A DNA stretch of 64,000 nt from Hydrogenoanaerobacterium saccharovorans (GCF_016901815.1 NZ_JACSNR010000008.1:100019-164018), one strand, 5' to 3'; counted from the stretch's first letter, positions 33,452 through 40,697 are shown. The notes: generated from the letters alone by a model not told the origin. Program-made: numbers and translations.

Positions 33452-33480
33452 CCTGAAAAACAGGTCAAAAACAAAAGACA

Positions 33481-33547
33481 CCCATAGCGTAGGCGGTTAA
33501 GGCCGCCACATAGAAACTTCTGCTCCAGATCAGCAAAATTATATGGG
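33481..33547 (-). ncRNA. Purine riboswitch aptamer, guanine type
   Basis: 67 nucleotides on the minus strand that line up base for base with the Bacillus xpt aptamer through P1-P2-J2/3. P1 is CCCATA/TATGGG; J1/2 has TAAT; P2 closes loop L2 GATCTGG (consensus GATATGG); J2/3 is AAGTTTCTA with both core uridines; P3 is GGCGG/CCGCC with loop CCTTAA, whose CC can dock with the GG of L2; J3/1 is GCTATG, with C at the specificity position, predicting guanine/hypoxanthine. A promoter lies upstream and two terminators downstream. No purine gene follows: the next gene is the SIMPL pair 350 bases on, with its own promoter. Confidence 0.82.
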
Positions 33548-33593
33548 AAATCTTCGGCGTACAGGTACACGCCGGCAGTTATGTGCAGAATTG

Positions 33594-33622
33594 AATATAT
33601 CACACTTATGGAAGATTTGCAA
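33594..33622 (-). promoter_or_regulatory. Promoter of the riboswitch transcript
   Basis: Minus-strand TTGCAA (33617-33622), 17-base spacer ending TGA, TATATT (33594-33599). Transcription would start near 33587, about 40 bases before the aptamer, which is preceded by a small hairpin (GGCGT...ACGCC). Confidence 0.75.
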
Positions 33623-33679
33623 GAGCTTTTTCAAAAAAACTTTCAAAAAGACGGCAGGCCGCTTTTTTCAGATCAGGGG

Positions 33680-33729
33680 TTGACAACTGTGTATATCCAG
33701 TATATACTGTGTATATCAAAGATACACAG
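33680..33729 (+). promoter_or_regulatory. Promoter and operator of the GntR-ABC operon
   Basis: TTGACA (33680-33685), 17 bases, TATACT (33703-33708). CTGTGTAT (33707-33714) and ATACACAG (33722-33729) form a perfect inverted repeat with a 7-base centre that starts within the -10. GTATAT-CCAGT-ATATAC (33691-33707) lies within the spacer. Autorepression by the GntR protein is the natural reading. Confidence 0.8.
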
Positions 33730-33741
33730 TGAGGTGAGGAC

Positions 33742-34128
33742 ATGACAATCCTGATTGATCCCACATCTGCCACGCCCCTGTATGAACAGATCGTCCAGCA
33801 GATTCAGCGGCAGATTCTCAGCGGCACCCTGCCCCAGGGGGAGCTGCTGCCGGGAGTGCGCACCCTGGCGGCGGATCTTTCGGTGAGCATCATCACCACC
33901 CGCCGGGCCTATGAGGAACTGGAACGGGACGGCTATATCAAAACCCTGCCCGGACGGGGCAGTATTGTAAGCATTGAGAACCGGGAACACCTGCTCGAAC
34001 TGCACCGGCAGGAGATGCGGGGCTGGCTGGAGCGGGCTGTATCGGCAGCAAAGGCTGCGGGAGTATCCCGGGAGGAAATTATCGAACAGATCAGCCGGCT
34101 GTATGACCAGGCCGGAGAGGAGAAGTGA
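33742..34128 (+). CDS. GntR-family regulator, YtrA type
   Basis: Protein of 128 residues. Winged helix with TPLYEQIVQQIQRQILSG, LPGVRTLAADLSVSIITTRR (recognition helix) and YEELERDGYIKTLPGRGSIV, the GntR N-terminal pattern. The C-terminal part is only about 55 residues, helical, and ends at the dimerisation helices, which is the YtrA subgroup that controls ABC transporters. AGGTGAGGA precedes the ATG. An ABC ATPase and permease follow immediately, and its operator overlaps the promoter. Confidence 0.93.
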   Translation: MTILIDPTSATPLYEQIVQQIQRQILSGTLPQGELLPGVRTLAADLSVSIITTRRAYEELERDGYIKTLPGRGSIVSIENREHLLELHRQEMRGWLERAVSAAKAAGVSREEIIEQISRLYDQAGEEK

Positions 34129-34132
34129 GTCT

Positions 34133-34984
34133 ATGAATGCGATTATGATCCAGAATCTCAAGAAGAATTATGGCAGCTTTGAAGTGAGCCTGCCCCGGCT
34201 GGATCTGCGGCAGGGGTATGTCACCGGGCTGGTGGGCAAAAACGGCTCAGGCAAAACCACCCTGATCCGGTCGGTGCTGGGGGTGATCCCCAAGACAGCG
34301 GGGACAGTCCAGGTGCTGGGCGGGGACATCACTGCTGACCCGGCGATCCGGGAACAGGTGGGCTTTGTGAGCGAAACCCCCTACTATATCCCCACCCTCA
34401 CCACCGAGATGGTGCATGAGATGGTACGCCCCTTCTATCCCCGGTGGGACGAGGAGCTCTATCAGAAGATGCGGGCGGAATTTGAACTGCCGGACCGGAA
34501 GATCAAGGAGCTTTCCAAGGGACAGCAGAAGATCCTTTCCTTCCTCATGGCATTCTGCTGCCGTCCCCGGCTGCTGATCCTGGACGAACCCACTGCCAAT
34601 CTGGACCCGTCGGTGCGTCACCGGCTGCTGGGTTATCTGCGCCGGTACATGGAGGACGAGGGAAACACCATTCTCTACTCCACCCATATCACCGGTGACC
34701 TGGAGGACATCTGTGACTATCTGGTGGGGCTGGATCACGGCACTCTGGCGTTCCAGGGGGAAAAGGACAAGGTACTCGACCGGTTCCGGATGGTACAGGG
34801 GCCGGGAGAACTGCTCACCCCCGAAACCCGGGGACTCTTCCTGGGCTGGGAACAGTCGGCACTGGGCTTTACCGCTCTCACCGACCGCCCGCAGGAAGCC
34901 GAAGCCCTGCTGGGACAGGAGGTCCGCTACCGCCGTCCCACCATTGAAGAACTCATTATCTATCGGGGAGGGAATGTACAGTGA
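34133..34984 (+). CDS. ABC transporter ATP-binding protein
   Basis: Protein of 283 residues. GKNGSGKTT (Walker A), ELSKGQQKILSF (signature), LLILDEPTANLD (Walker B) and a switch histidine in YSTHITGD are all present. The extra 60 residues after the nucleotide-binding domain are as in YtrB/BcrA-type subunits of antibiotic or envelope-stress exporters. It starts four bases after the GntR gene and overlaps the permease gene. Confidence 0.93.
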   Translation: MNAIMIQNLKKNYGSFEVSLPRLDLRQGYVTGLVGKNGSGKTTLIRSVLGVIPKTAGTVQVLGGDITADPAIREQVGFVSETPYYIPTLTTEMVHEMVRPFYPRWDEELYQKMRAEFELPDRKIKELSKGQQKILSFLMAFCCRPRLLILDEPTANLDPSVRHRLLGYLRRYMEDEGNTILYSTHITGDLEDICDYLVGLDHGTLAFQGEKDKVLDRFRMVQGPGELLTPETRGLFLGWEQSALGFTALTDRPQEAEALLGQEVRYRRPTIEELIIYRGGNVQ

Positions 34985-35655
34985 AACCTATGACACACAA
35001 TCTCCTGCGCCGGGAATGGCTGCAGTACAAGAGTTTCGGACGAACCTGGCTCTGGATCTGGGTTCTCTACCTGGGCATGTATCTTCTGCTGGGTATGGCA
35101 GCCGGCTTTGTGGTCGTTTTCCTGCCCATTATCATGGCTTACAGCGCCATCTATTCCGCCAAGCAGACCGGTGAGGCAGTGAACGCCGGCACCGAGGACT
35201 TCCTGCTGCCGGTTCCTCTCCGGGACGTGCTCTGGGCCAAGTACCTGTTCGCCTTTCTGATGGGTTCCGCCAGTGCGGTCGTGGTTCTGGCTGCTGTGCT
35301 GTTTCAGACCCTCCTCAACCCCGAGGAGGCCATCAACCCCTTCTATGTGCTGGGCGTCACCATGACTTACACCGCTGTCATCACCGGAGTCGGCATGCCG
35401 CTGCTCTACCGGTTCGGCGCCACCAAGGCACGCCTCACTCTGCTGGTGCTCATGGGAATTTCGGCCGCTCTGGGCGGCAGTATGGCAGTGGTGGGCCTGG
35501 CTGCTATGGGCGGCGTGCCCGATGGAGCCGGCTATGCCCTGACAATCACCGCTGTGGTGCTCTGGGCGCTGATGCCCTTCTCCCTGCGGCTCACCGAACG
35601 CTTCTACCGCCGGGGCGGTGTGGATCATGAACGCCACCCCATTGTGGAAGCCTGA
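34981..35655 (+). CDS. ABC-2 type permease
   Basis: Protein of 224 residues with six membrane segments, starting with LRREWLQYKSF and containing FLLPVPLRDVLWAKYLFAF, the conserved PxxR/K stretch of ABC-2 permeases. The GTG overlapping the ATPase stop (GGGAGGG eight bases ahead) is preferred to an ATG three codons later. With the ATPase it should form an exporter controlled by the GntR protein. Substrate unknown; YtrA-type systems often respond to cell-wall-active compounds. Confidence 0.88.
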   Translation: MKPMTHNLLRREWLQYKSFGRTWLWIWVLYLGMYLLLGMAAGFVVVFLPIIMAYSAIYSAKQTGEAVNAGTEDFLLPVPLRDVLWAKYLFAFLMGSASAVVVLAAVLFQTLLNPEEAINPFYVLGVTMTYTAVITGVGMPLLYRFGATKARLTLLVLMGISAALGGSMAVVGLAAMGGVPDGAGYALTITAVVLWALMPFSLRLTERFYRRGGVDHERHPIVEA

Positions 35656-35671
35656 CTTTGCCCCCCAATTC

Positions 35672-35712
35672 CACTCCCTCCGGCTGCTCCGGCAGTCCGG
35701 GGGGAGTTTTTT
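35672..35712 (+). terminator. Terminator of the GntR-ABC operon
   Basis: ACTCCCTCCGG and CCGGGGGGAGT arms, then TTTTTT. Confidence 0.85.
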
Positions 35713-35787
35713 GCGGGCATTTTATACAAAATCAGTAGATTTTGTGCCCGGCCTGCTCACCGGATGCGAAAATCTCCCGTCCGGGGA

Positions 35788-35815
35788 TTGACATTGTGTA
35801 CTGAAATGGTATAAT
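35788..35815 (+). promoter_or_regulatory. Promoter of a short intergenic transcript
   Basis: TTGACA (35788-35793), 16-base spacer ending TGG, TATAAT (35810-35815). Confidence 0.75.
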
Positions 35816-35821
35816 TAAGGC

Positions 35822-35924
35822 AGACATGAAAGCAGCCGTCCGGTTTACCCGCCGGCGGCAGTCCTCCCAAGAACCCCTGAAGCTAAAAAACCGCGCCGGG
35901 CCTTACCCCTCCGGCGCGGTTTTT
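35822..35924 (+). ncRNA. Candidate small RNA of about 100 nucleotides
   Basis: A strong promoter (35788-35815) is followed only 70 bases later by a strong terminator: CCGCGCCGG (35891-35899), CCGGCGCGG (35911-35919), TTTTT. No reading frame with a ribosome binding site fits between. The body contains CCGCCGGCGG, which can fold. I do not recognise a known RNA family. Confidence 0.45.
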
Positions 35925-35933
35925 CCGCGCATG

Positions 35934-35966
35934 AAAAAACGCAGAGGGAAAATTCCCCCTGCGTTC
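35934..35966 (-). terminator. Terminator of the lipoprotein gene at 35981
   Basis: AACGCAGAGGGAA (35938-35950) with TTCCCCCTGCGTT (35953-35965) and TTTTTT on the minus strand. Confidence 0.8.
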
Positions 35967-35980
35967 GGGTCAGGATTCGG

Positions 35981-36631
35981 TTATGCCGCTTCGGAAGCGG
36001 TTTCGTCCGGCTCGGCAATCACTGCCGACATGAGCAGCTGCTCAAACAGCGCATGGCTGTACGGCTCATCAATGGGCACTACTACCCCCAGGTTATCCAG
36101 CTCGATCTCAGTGCTGCCGTCGGTGCAGTAGTAGATGTCCAGCGCCTCGGGATTCTCCGGCGAGAAGTTCTCCCGGAGGGTCTTCTGGATGCTGTCAAAG
36201 ATGGTATAGCAGAGCTGATCGGACGAATACATATGGAACTCGTCCTTCTGTTCCTCCGGCGGACCGGTGAAGACGGCACTCTCCGGCGCAAAGGATACGG
36301 TCATGCCTCCCTTGCCGGTGGTCACCGGATCGTCCTCACTCAGGGTGAGATCCCAGCCGGTGAGCTCTCCCATGGCTGCGATCAGGTTTTCCGGGGTCAC
36401 TTCGCCGGAGCTCACAAACGGGAATTCCTGGAAACTGCCGTTCCCCTCCGCATCATAGGTTCCGATATAAAGGGTGGGTACCTTGGTTTCAGTCACCTGG
36501 GAGCTCTCCTCTGTCTGGGAGGACGAACTCTCCTGGGAACTCTGTCCCTCCGACGAGGAACAGCCGCTCAGGATCAGGCCCAGCGCCAGTACCCCCGCTG
36601 TAAACAGCGAAAGCCAACGCGTCTTTTTCAT
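35981..36631 (-). CDS. Lipoprotein, possibly GerMN-like
   Basis: Protein of 216 residues. Lipobox ILSGC (Cys near residue 23), a Ser/Gln/Glu-rich spacer, then a compact domain with TPENLIAAMGELTGWDLTLS and SYAIFDSIQKTL-like (here CYTIFDSIQKTLRENF) followed by LDIYYCTDGSTEIELDNLGV. The organisation, a GerMN-type ligand-free fold on a lipid anchor, is suggestive but I am not certain. GGAGGTG precedes the ATG at 36631. Monocistronic. Confidence 0.6.
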   Translation of the reverse strand: MKKTRWLSLFTAGVLALGLILSGCSSSEGQSSQESSSSQTEESSQVTETKVPTLYIGTYDAEGNGSFQEFPFVSSGEVTPENLIAAMGELTGWDLTLSEDDPVTTGKGGMTVSFAPESAVFTGPPEEQKDEFHMYSSDQLCYTIFDSIQKTLRENFSPENPEALDIYYCTDGSTEIELDNLGVVVPIDEPYSHALFEQLLMSAVIAEPDETASEAA

Positions 36632-36700
36632 CAAAAACACCTCCGTTTTCTCTATTGTATCCCAAGGATTTGAATGGGAGCCGTCCGGTCTGTAAATTTT

Positions 36701-37099
36701 TTAGTCACCCACCAGATTGTGATATTCCTCCGGTGTATAGATAATAATGGACATCCGGTTGGGCAGACAGACTACTGCTTCCATCTCATTCTTGACATAC
36801 CCCATGGATTCACATACCTTGTCCGGACAGTCCACATCAATGACCCGTACTGCTCCGTCATGGAATTCCGCCTTGCCCGGGAATCCATAGGACGACAGAT
36901 CAATGGTGAGATCATTGTGATGTTCTGCCAGCGGCCATACCTCCACAATCTGATCGCCCACGGACATGACTGCATAGTTTTCCGCATCGGTATCCGAGCC
37001 GCGGGAACGCATCCAGAGCCATCCGCCCAGGAATATGCCTGCCAGTACCAGAATCACCAGCAGATCGGTTCTTTTCATAAATTCGCGCTGTTCACTCAA
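36701..37099 (-). CDS. NusG domain II-containing membrane protein
   Basis: Protein of 132 residues with one N-terminal membrane helix and a domain containing DVDCPDKVCESMGYVKNEMEAVVCLPNRM. The CPDKxC..G...C.PN pattern is that of the stand-alone NusG-domain-II proteins found in Firmicutes next to heptaprenyl/ApbE or Gx transporter genes, none of which is here. The likely start is TTG at 37099, because GGAGG lies eight bases ahead of it while the ATG at 37078 has none. Confidence 0.85.
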   Translation of the reverse strand: MSEQREFMKRTDLLVILVLAGIFLGGWLWMRSRGSDTDAENYAVMSVGDQIVEVWPLAEHHNDLTIDLSSYGFPGKAEFHDGAVRVIDVDCPDKVCESMGYVKNEMEAVVCLPNRMSIIIYTPEEYHNLVGD

Positions 37100-37318
37100 A
37101 TTGGGTTCCTCCGCCTTTGTTCATACTCTGCCGGCTCCTGTGTCTGCCGGCTTTTGTGATATTTTTCTCAATTATACCCGAAAGCCTGCCCCTCCTGCAA
37201 CGCATCTTCCGGCGAATTGTGCAAGTCATGCAAATTTTCCACCGCTTTTTGTGGGGAATCCCTTGCCTGCTTTGTGTTATACTGATTCTATATCAAGCTT
37301 GCAAAGGAGATTTTTCCC

Positions 37319-38026
37319 ATGAACGGACTTCGCCGCATCAATCTCGAACAGGCCATCAATGTACGGGACCTGGGCGGATACCCCACTCCCGATGGCTGTA
37401 CTCCCTATGGACGGTTTATCCGGGCAGACAATATGGTCGGCCTCACCGAGGCGGACCTGGGGAACCTCTATCAGGCCGGTGTGCGGACAGTCATTGACCT
37501 GCGGACCCCCGGCGAACGGGAACGCCAGCCGGGCTCCTTTGAAAACTGGCGGGATGTCCGGGTTGCCCCCTGTTCCCTGCTGGGCGAATCCCTGGACAGC
37601 TTCACCGGCTTCATGCGCAGTCTGGGGGAAAATTACTCCGAAATGATCGTCCGGGACCGGGACCATTACCGGGATCTGTTTGAGATCATTCTCTCCGAGA
37701 ATCAGCGGGGCGGCATTCTGTTCCACTGCACTGCCGGCAAGGACCGCACCGGTGTCACAGCGGCGCTGCTGCTGGGTCTGGCCGGGTGCGAGGACGCCGA
37801 CATTGTCGCCGACTATGCCCTCACCGACATCTATCTGCGCCCCAAGGTCAAGCTGTTCCTGCAGCACAATCCCAACGCCGACCCGGCTCTGTTCCGGGCG
37901 CCCATGGAGAGCATGGACCGCTTCACTGCCTTTGTGCGGGAGGAGTTCGGCTCTGCCCGGGGCTATCTGAAAAGCCTGGGCTTTTCGGACGAAGACCTGG
38001 ATCAGGTCTGGAATCCCCGGCGGTAA
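37319..38026 (+). CDS. Tyrosine-protein phosphatase (DSP/PTP-like)
   Basis: Protein of 235 residues. The phosphatase loop is FHCTAGKDRTGVTAALLLGL (residues about 136-155), with nucleophilic Cys and Arg; INVRDLGGYPTPDG at the start is the family's substrate-facing signature. Such proteins (IphP/LipA type) remove phosphate from proteins, phosphoinositides or sugar phosphates. AAAGGAGA precedes the ATG. A hairpin terminator follows. Confidence 0.92.
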   Translation: MNGLRRINLEQAINVRDLGGYPTPDGCTPYGRFIRADNMVGLTEADLGNLYQAGVRTVIDLRTPGERERQPGSFENWRDVRVAPCSLLGESLDSFTGFMRSLGENYSEMIVRDRDHYRDLFEIILSENQRGGILFHCTAGKDRTGVTAALLLGLAGCEDADIVADYALTDIYLRPKVKLFLQHNPNADPALFRAPMESMDRFTAFVREEFGSARGYLKSLGFSDEDLDQVWNPRR

Positions 38027-38035
38027 GCCTTTATA

Positions 38036-38071
38036 CAAGAAAAGAGAGCCCTTCTGAGGCTCTCTTTTTTA
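38036..38071. terminator. Bidirectional terminator
   Basis: GAGAGCC (38044-38050) and GGCTCTC (38058-38064) with A and T tracts on either side. Confidence 0.85.
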
Positions 38072-38980
38072 TGCCTGTTTTCCGGCGGAGAGGCTTCCGC
38101 CCACCATGCCGCCCACGATGAGACAGAGTCCCACCAGTCCCAGAGCGCCGGGGAGCGGGTCACCCAGCAGCAGGACACCGCCCAGCAGGGAAAAGACCAC
38201 TTCGCCGGACTGGGTGGCTTCGATGAGGGCCAGCTGCCGGGGATTTCTGCGCACCTGATCGGTGGCCCAGAAGAAGAGCAGAGTGGCAGCCACACCCGAG
38301 AAGAGTGCCACACCCACCGACTGGATCACCTGTCCGGCGGAGGGCAGGCCCACAGCGCCCACACCCCAGGCGCCCAGCACCAGCCAGAAGGGCATGGAAC
38401 AGAGGGTCATGCCGAATACCCGTTCCAGGGTGGAGATCTCCGGCGGGCAGTACTGCATGAGTTTGCGGTTGCCCAGCGGATAGCACACCGCCGCCAGCAG
38501 AATGGGCAGCAGGGCCTGAGCCAGTTCCTCAAAGCGGAGTTCGGCGGCAGTGCTGGCCTGGAGCACAAAGATGCCCACCAGGATCACCATCGACCAGCCC
38601 AGCTGCCGCATGGGAATCCGGTGCCCGAACAGCGGAGTGAGCAGCACACCCGCTACAATGGTCACCTGCCAGGTGGCGGCGGTGAGCCAGGCCTCGCCAT
38701 ACTGGGAGCCCAGCGAAAGGGGCGCATAGAAGAGCCCGAAGCCCACAGTGCTCCACCAGAGCCAGGTGAGCGGCTGCCGGCGGATTTCCCGGAAGATGCG
38801 TCCCAGGCCGCCCTTGCCCTGGAAGAGCAGCACCGCCCAGAGAATGGGCAGGGTGAAGTAATAGCGCAGACAGGCGCTCCATACCCAGCTGCCGCCGCCC
38901 AGGTGCATGCTGCGGTTGAGAATAAAGGTGAAGGCAAAGAAGAAGGAGGCCAGAATTCCGGCAAAGAGTGCTTTTTTCAT
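38069..38980 (-). CDS. Drug/metabolite (EamA-like, multidrug-resistance-efflux) transporter
   Basis: Protein of 303 residues with ten membrane helices. FFFAFTFILNRSMHLGGGSWVWSA is the first helix and loop typical of the DMT subgroup annotated as multidrug resistance efflux transporter (shown here in overlapping pieces FAFTFILNRSM and GGGSWVWSA); an internal ATQSGEVVFSLLGGVLLLG near residue 265 is the second EamA signature. GGAGGAA precedes the ATG at 38980. The substrate is not predictable. Confidence 0.85.
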   Translation of the reverse strand: MKKALFAGILASFFFAFTFILNRSMHLGGGSWVWSACLRYYFTLPILWAVLLFQGKGGLGRIFREIRRQPLTWLWWSTVGFGLFYAPLSLGSQYGEAWLTAATWQVTIVAGVLLTPLFGHRIPMRQLGWSMVILVGIFVLQASTAAELRFEELAQALLPILLAAVCYPLGNRKLMQYCPPEISTLERVFGMTLCSMPFWLVLGAWGVGAVGLPSAGQVIQSVGVALFSGVAATLLFFWATDQVRRNPRQLALIEATQSGEVVFSLLGGVLLLGDPLPGALGLVGLCLIVGGMVGGSLSAGKQA

Positions 38981-39076
38981 ACAGGATTCCTCCGGCAGAC
39001 AGAATACTGTTCCCATTGTAGCACAACACTGGTAAAAAGGCGAGAACAAATCCCACAGACAACGGGAAATTCCGCA

Positions 39077-39106
39077 TTGAAAAATCCGGTGCGGATGCCG
39101 TACAAT
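39077..39106 (+). promoter_or_regulatory. Promoter ahead of the 54-codon frame
   Basis: TTGAAA (39077-39082), 18 bases, TACAAT (39101-39106). Confidence 0.55.
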
Positions 39107-39152
39107 AGAATCAGATGGGGAGAGTTCCCTGCCCCGAAAGGAGGAAGGCTGT

Positions 39153-39317
39153 ATGGCAAAGGAAAATGGCACATGGATTATCCGGGGACTGAAACTGGAG
39201 GACCCGGCCTGTCTGACCTGCCCCTTTGCCCGCCACTCGCCGGAGCGTTGGGTGACAGCGGCGGCGTTCTGGGGTATACTCTCTATGGAAAGGGGGAATC
39301 TCCCATGGACCCTGTGA
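39153..39317 (+). CDS. Small ORF, 54 residues, possible gene remnant
   Basis: An ATG behind an excellent ribosome binding site (AAAGGAGGAAGG) and a promoter opens a frame MAKENGTWIIRGLKLEDPAC that then runs on as LTCPFARHSPERW and stops 13 bases inside the next gene. From memory the WIIRGL..DP start resembles the N terminus of larger proteins annotated in other Clostridia as AlkZ-related; if so this is a truncated remnant whose expression signals survive. It could also be a leader peptide for the regulator behind it. Confidence 0.4.
   Translation: MAKENGTWIIRGLKLEDPACLTCPFARHSPERWVTAAAFWGILSMERGNLPWTL
39252..39280 (+). promoter_or_regulatory. Promoter of the XRE-zinc regulator gene
   Basis: GTGACA (39252-39257), 17 bases, TATACT (39275-39280), inside the small frame. 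Confidence 0.55.
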
Positions 39318-39889
39318 AAACCGGGACACTGATCCGTACCCTGCGCACCCGTCTGGGACTGACCCAGCGGGAACTGGCTGAACGCCTGACTGTGAGCGAC
39401 CGCACCATCTCCAAATGGGAACGGGGACTGGGCTGTCCGGACATCTCCCTGCTGGCGCCGCTGGCAGCGGCCCTGGGGGTCAGCACCGAGAGCCTGCTCA
39501 CAGCGGATCTCACTGAAAATCCCCCGCAAGGAGGAAATATGAAAAATACCGTATTCTATATCTGTCCGGTATGCGGGAATCTGATCTTTTCCGCCTCGCC
39601 GGCAGGTGTCCAGTGCTGCGGACGCACCCTGGAACCCCAGAAGCCCCGGAAGGCAGAGGAACACCAGCGTCTGCACACCGAACCGGTGGAGGACGAATGG
39701 TATATCACCACCGACCACCCCATGACCAAGACTGAACACATCGCCTTTGCGGCCCTGCTCTCAGGCGGAAGCCTGCGGGGGTGGCGGCAGTACCCCGAAT
39801 GGGACTTCCAGCTGCGGCTCTCCCGGCGGGAACACGGTCTGCTGGTGTGGTACAGCACCCGGGACGGCCTGCTCTATCAGCTCATCTGA
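39305..39889 (+). CDS. XRE-family regulator with C-terminal Cys-rich domain
   Basis: Protein of 194 residues. Residues 5-62 are a classic Xre/Cro helix-turn-helix (GLTQRELAERLTVSDRTISK, WERGLGCPDISLLAPLAAAL). A linker leads to YICPVCGNLIFSASPAGVQCCGR (two pieces: CPVCGN and CCGR), a desulfoferrodoxin-like rubredoxin-type metal site, and a C-terminal region with HPMTKTEHIAFAAL. This joint architecture is frequent in gut Clostridia; the metal site may sense metal or redox state. AAGGGGGAA precedes the ATG. Confidence 0.85.
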   Translation: MDPVKTGTLIRTLRTRLGLTQRELAERLTVSDRTISKWERGLGCPDISLLAPLAAALGVSTESLLTADLTENPPQGGNMKNTVFYICPVCGNLIFSASPAGVQCCGRTLEPQKPRKAEEHQRLHTEPVEDEWYITTDHPMTKTEHIAFAALLSGGSLRGWRQYPEWDFQLRLSRREHGLLVWYSTRDGLLYQLI

Positions 39890-39904
39890 ATTTCCGCGTC
39901 AATG

Positions 39905-39946
39905 GAAAAACACCCCCTGTCCTGTGAGGACAGAGGGTGTTTTTTA
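39905..39946. terminator. Bidirectional terminator
   Basis: AACACCCCCTGTCC and GGACAGAGGGTGTT arms, with AAAA and TTTTTT on the sides. Confidence 0.85.
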
Positions 39947-40186
39947 TTGGATCTCCTGCTCCAGTTCCCGGAACAGATCAGAATGGAAAAATTCCTCAAT
40001 GGTAATGCCCAGGCCATCACAGAGCTTCTTGATGGTGGAAATCGTAGTGCTGCGGTTGCGCCCGCTGACGATATTGTTCACGGTGGACTGGGTGACTCCG
40101 CTCATACTGCTCAGACGGTTGATGGAAATATCCCGTTCCCGGCACAGTTCCAGAATCCGCTCTCTGACCGCCTCTCCAATATTCAT
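39944..40186 (-). CDS. Small XRE-family regulator
   Basis: Protein of 80 residues, almost entirely helix-turn-helix: RDISINRLSSMSGVTQSTVN, NIVSGRNRSTTISTIKKLCD, GLGITIEEFF. Single-domain regulators of this form are typical of Clostridia and of mobile elements. GAGGTGG precedes the ATG at 40186. The promoter at 40212-40241 overlaps a 15-base inverted repeat, the probable operator. Confidence 0.9.
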   Translation of the reverse strand: MNIGEAVRERILELCRERDISINRLSSMSGVTQSTVNNIVSGRNRSTTISTIKKLCDGLGITIEEFFHSDLFRELEQEIQ

Positions 40187-40211
40187 GGGCACCACCTCAC
40201 TTCATATGAAA

Positions 40212-40272
40212 ATGATACCCATTTGCCCTTGAAAAATTTAACCCTTTTGAGTTAAAATAACTCAGAAGGGTT
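40212..40272. promoter_or_regulatory. Divergent promoters over a 15-base inverted repeat
   Basis: AACCCTTTTGAGTTA (40240-40254) and TAACTCAGAAGGGTT (40258-40272) pair at 14 of 15 positions around AAA. The minus-strand promoter (TTAAAT 40236-40241, 18 bases, TATCAT 40212-40217) drives the small regulator; on the plus strand TTGAAA (40229-40234), 18 bases, TAAAAT (40253-40258) overlaps the same repeat. Binding would block both. Confidence 0.65.
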
Positions 40273-40361
40273 GATGAACCTGCTGTGATCTGCCCTGCGG
40301 CGGCCCTGTCATTTCCGCACGGAACAAAATACCCTGCCCCATTCGGGCAGGGTGGTTTTTT
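40265..40361 (+). ncRNA. Possible short transcript with own terminator
   Basis: From the plus-strand promoter over the palindrome to a hairpin (CCCTGCCC 40332-40339, GGGCAGGG 40345-40352, TGGTTTTTT) is about 97 bases without a gene. The hairpin may instead only serve the minus-strand gene at 40392. Low confidence. Confidence 0.3.
40329..40361. terminator. Hairpin terminator
   Basis: CCCTGCCC and GGGCAGGG arms, CATTC loop, T6 on the plus strand and TATTTTG on the minus strand. Confidence 0.75.
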
Positions 40362-40391
40362 ATCCTGTTCCACTCAGAGGGTTCACTTCTC

Positions 40392-40697
40392 TCAGAAAGT
40401 GTCCATCAGATCCAGCAGCGCCTGTTTCTGCGCATCACTCAGCCGGGACCATCGGCGGAGCAGTTCCTGCTCCCTGGGGGACAGCACCGCTGTTTTCTCG
40501 TCCTCCGCCAGCAGCTGGGACAGCGTGATACCCAGCGCCCCGCAGACCTTCTCCAGCGATGGCAGGGAAGGCATCATCTTCCTGCGGTACCAGGAGGAAA
40601 TGGTGGACTGGGGCAGGCCGGAACGTTCTGCCAGCTGGTATTCGGTCCAGCCCCGGCTTTCCCGGTACCGGGTGATCTCTGCCAGGATATCTTTCAT
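40392..40697 (-). CDS. XRE-family regulator
   Basis: Protein of 101 residues. WTEYQLAERSGLPQSTISSW is the helix-turn-helix, YRRKMMPSLPSLEKVCGALG the following helices, and the C-terminal SPREQELLRRWSRLSDAQKQ helix probably mediates dimerisation. GAGAGGA precedes the ATG. It is divergent from the SLOG-like gene; a perfect 10-base palindrome lies between them. Confidence 0.9.
   Translation of the reverse strand: MKDILAEITRYRESRGWTEYQLAERSGLPQSTISSWYRRKMMPSLPSLEKVCGALGITLSQLLAEDEKTAVLSPREQELLRRWSRLSDAQKQALLDLMDTF

Noticed and set aside
33319..33603. 94-residue minus-strand frame between the SIMPL operon and GntR
   Set aside because: It lies on top of the riboswitch aptamer and both terminators and has no ribosome binding site.
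35826..36131. Plus-strand frame starting at the candidate small RNA
   Set aside because: It reads through a perfect terminator and into the antisense of the lipoprotein gene.
38621..39304. Upstream extension of the XRE-zinc regulator by 228 codons
   Set aside because: It overlaps the DMT transporter antisense; the ATG at 39305 has its own promoter and ribosome binding site.
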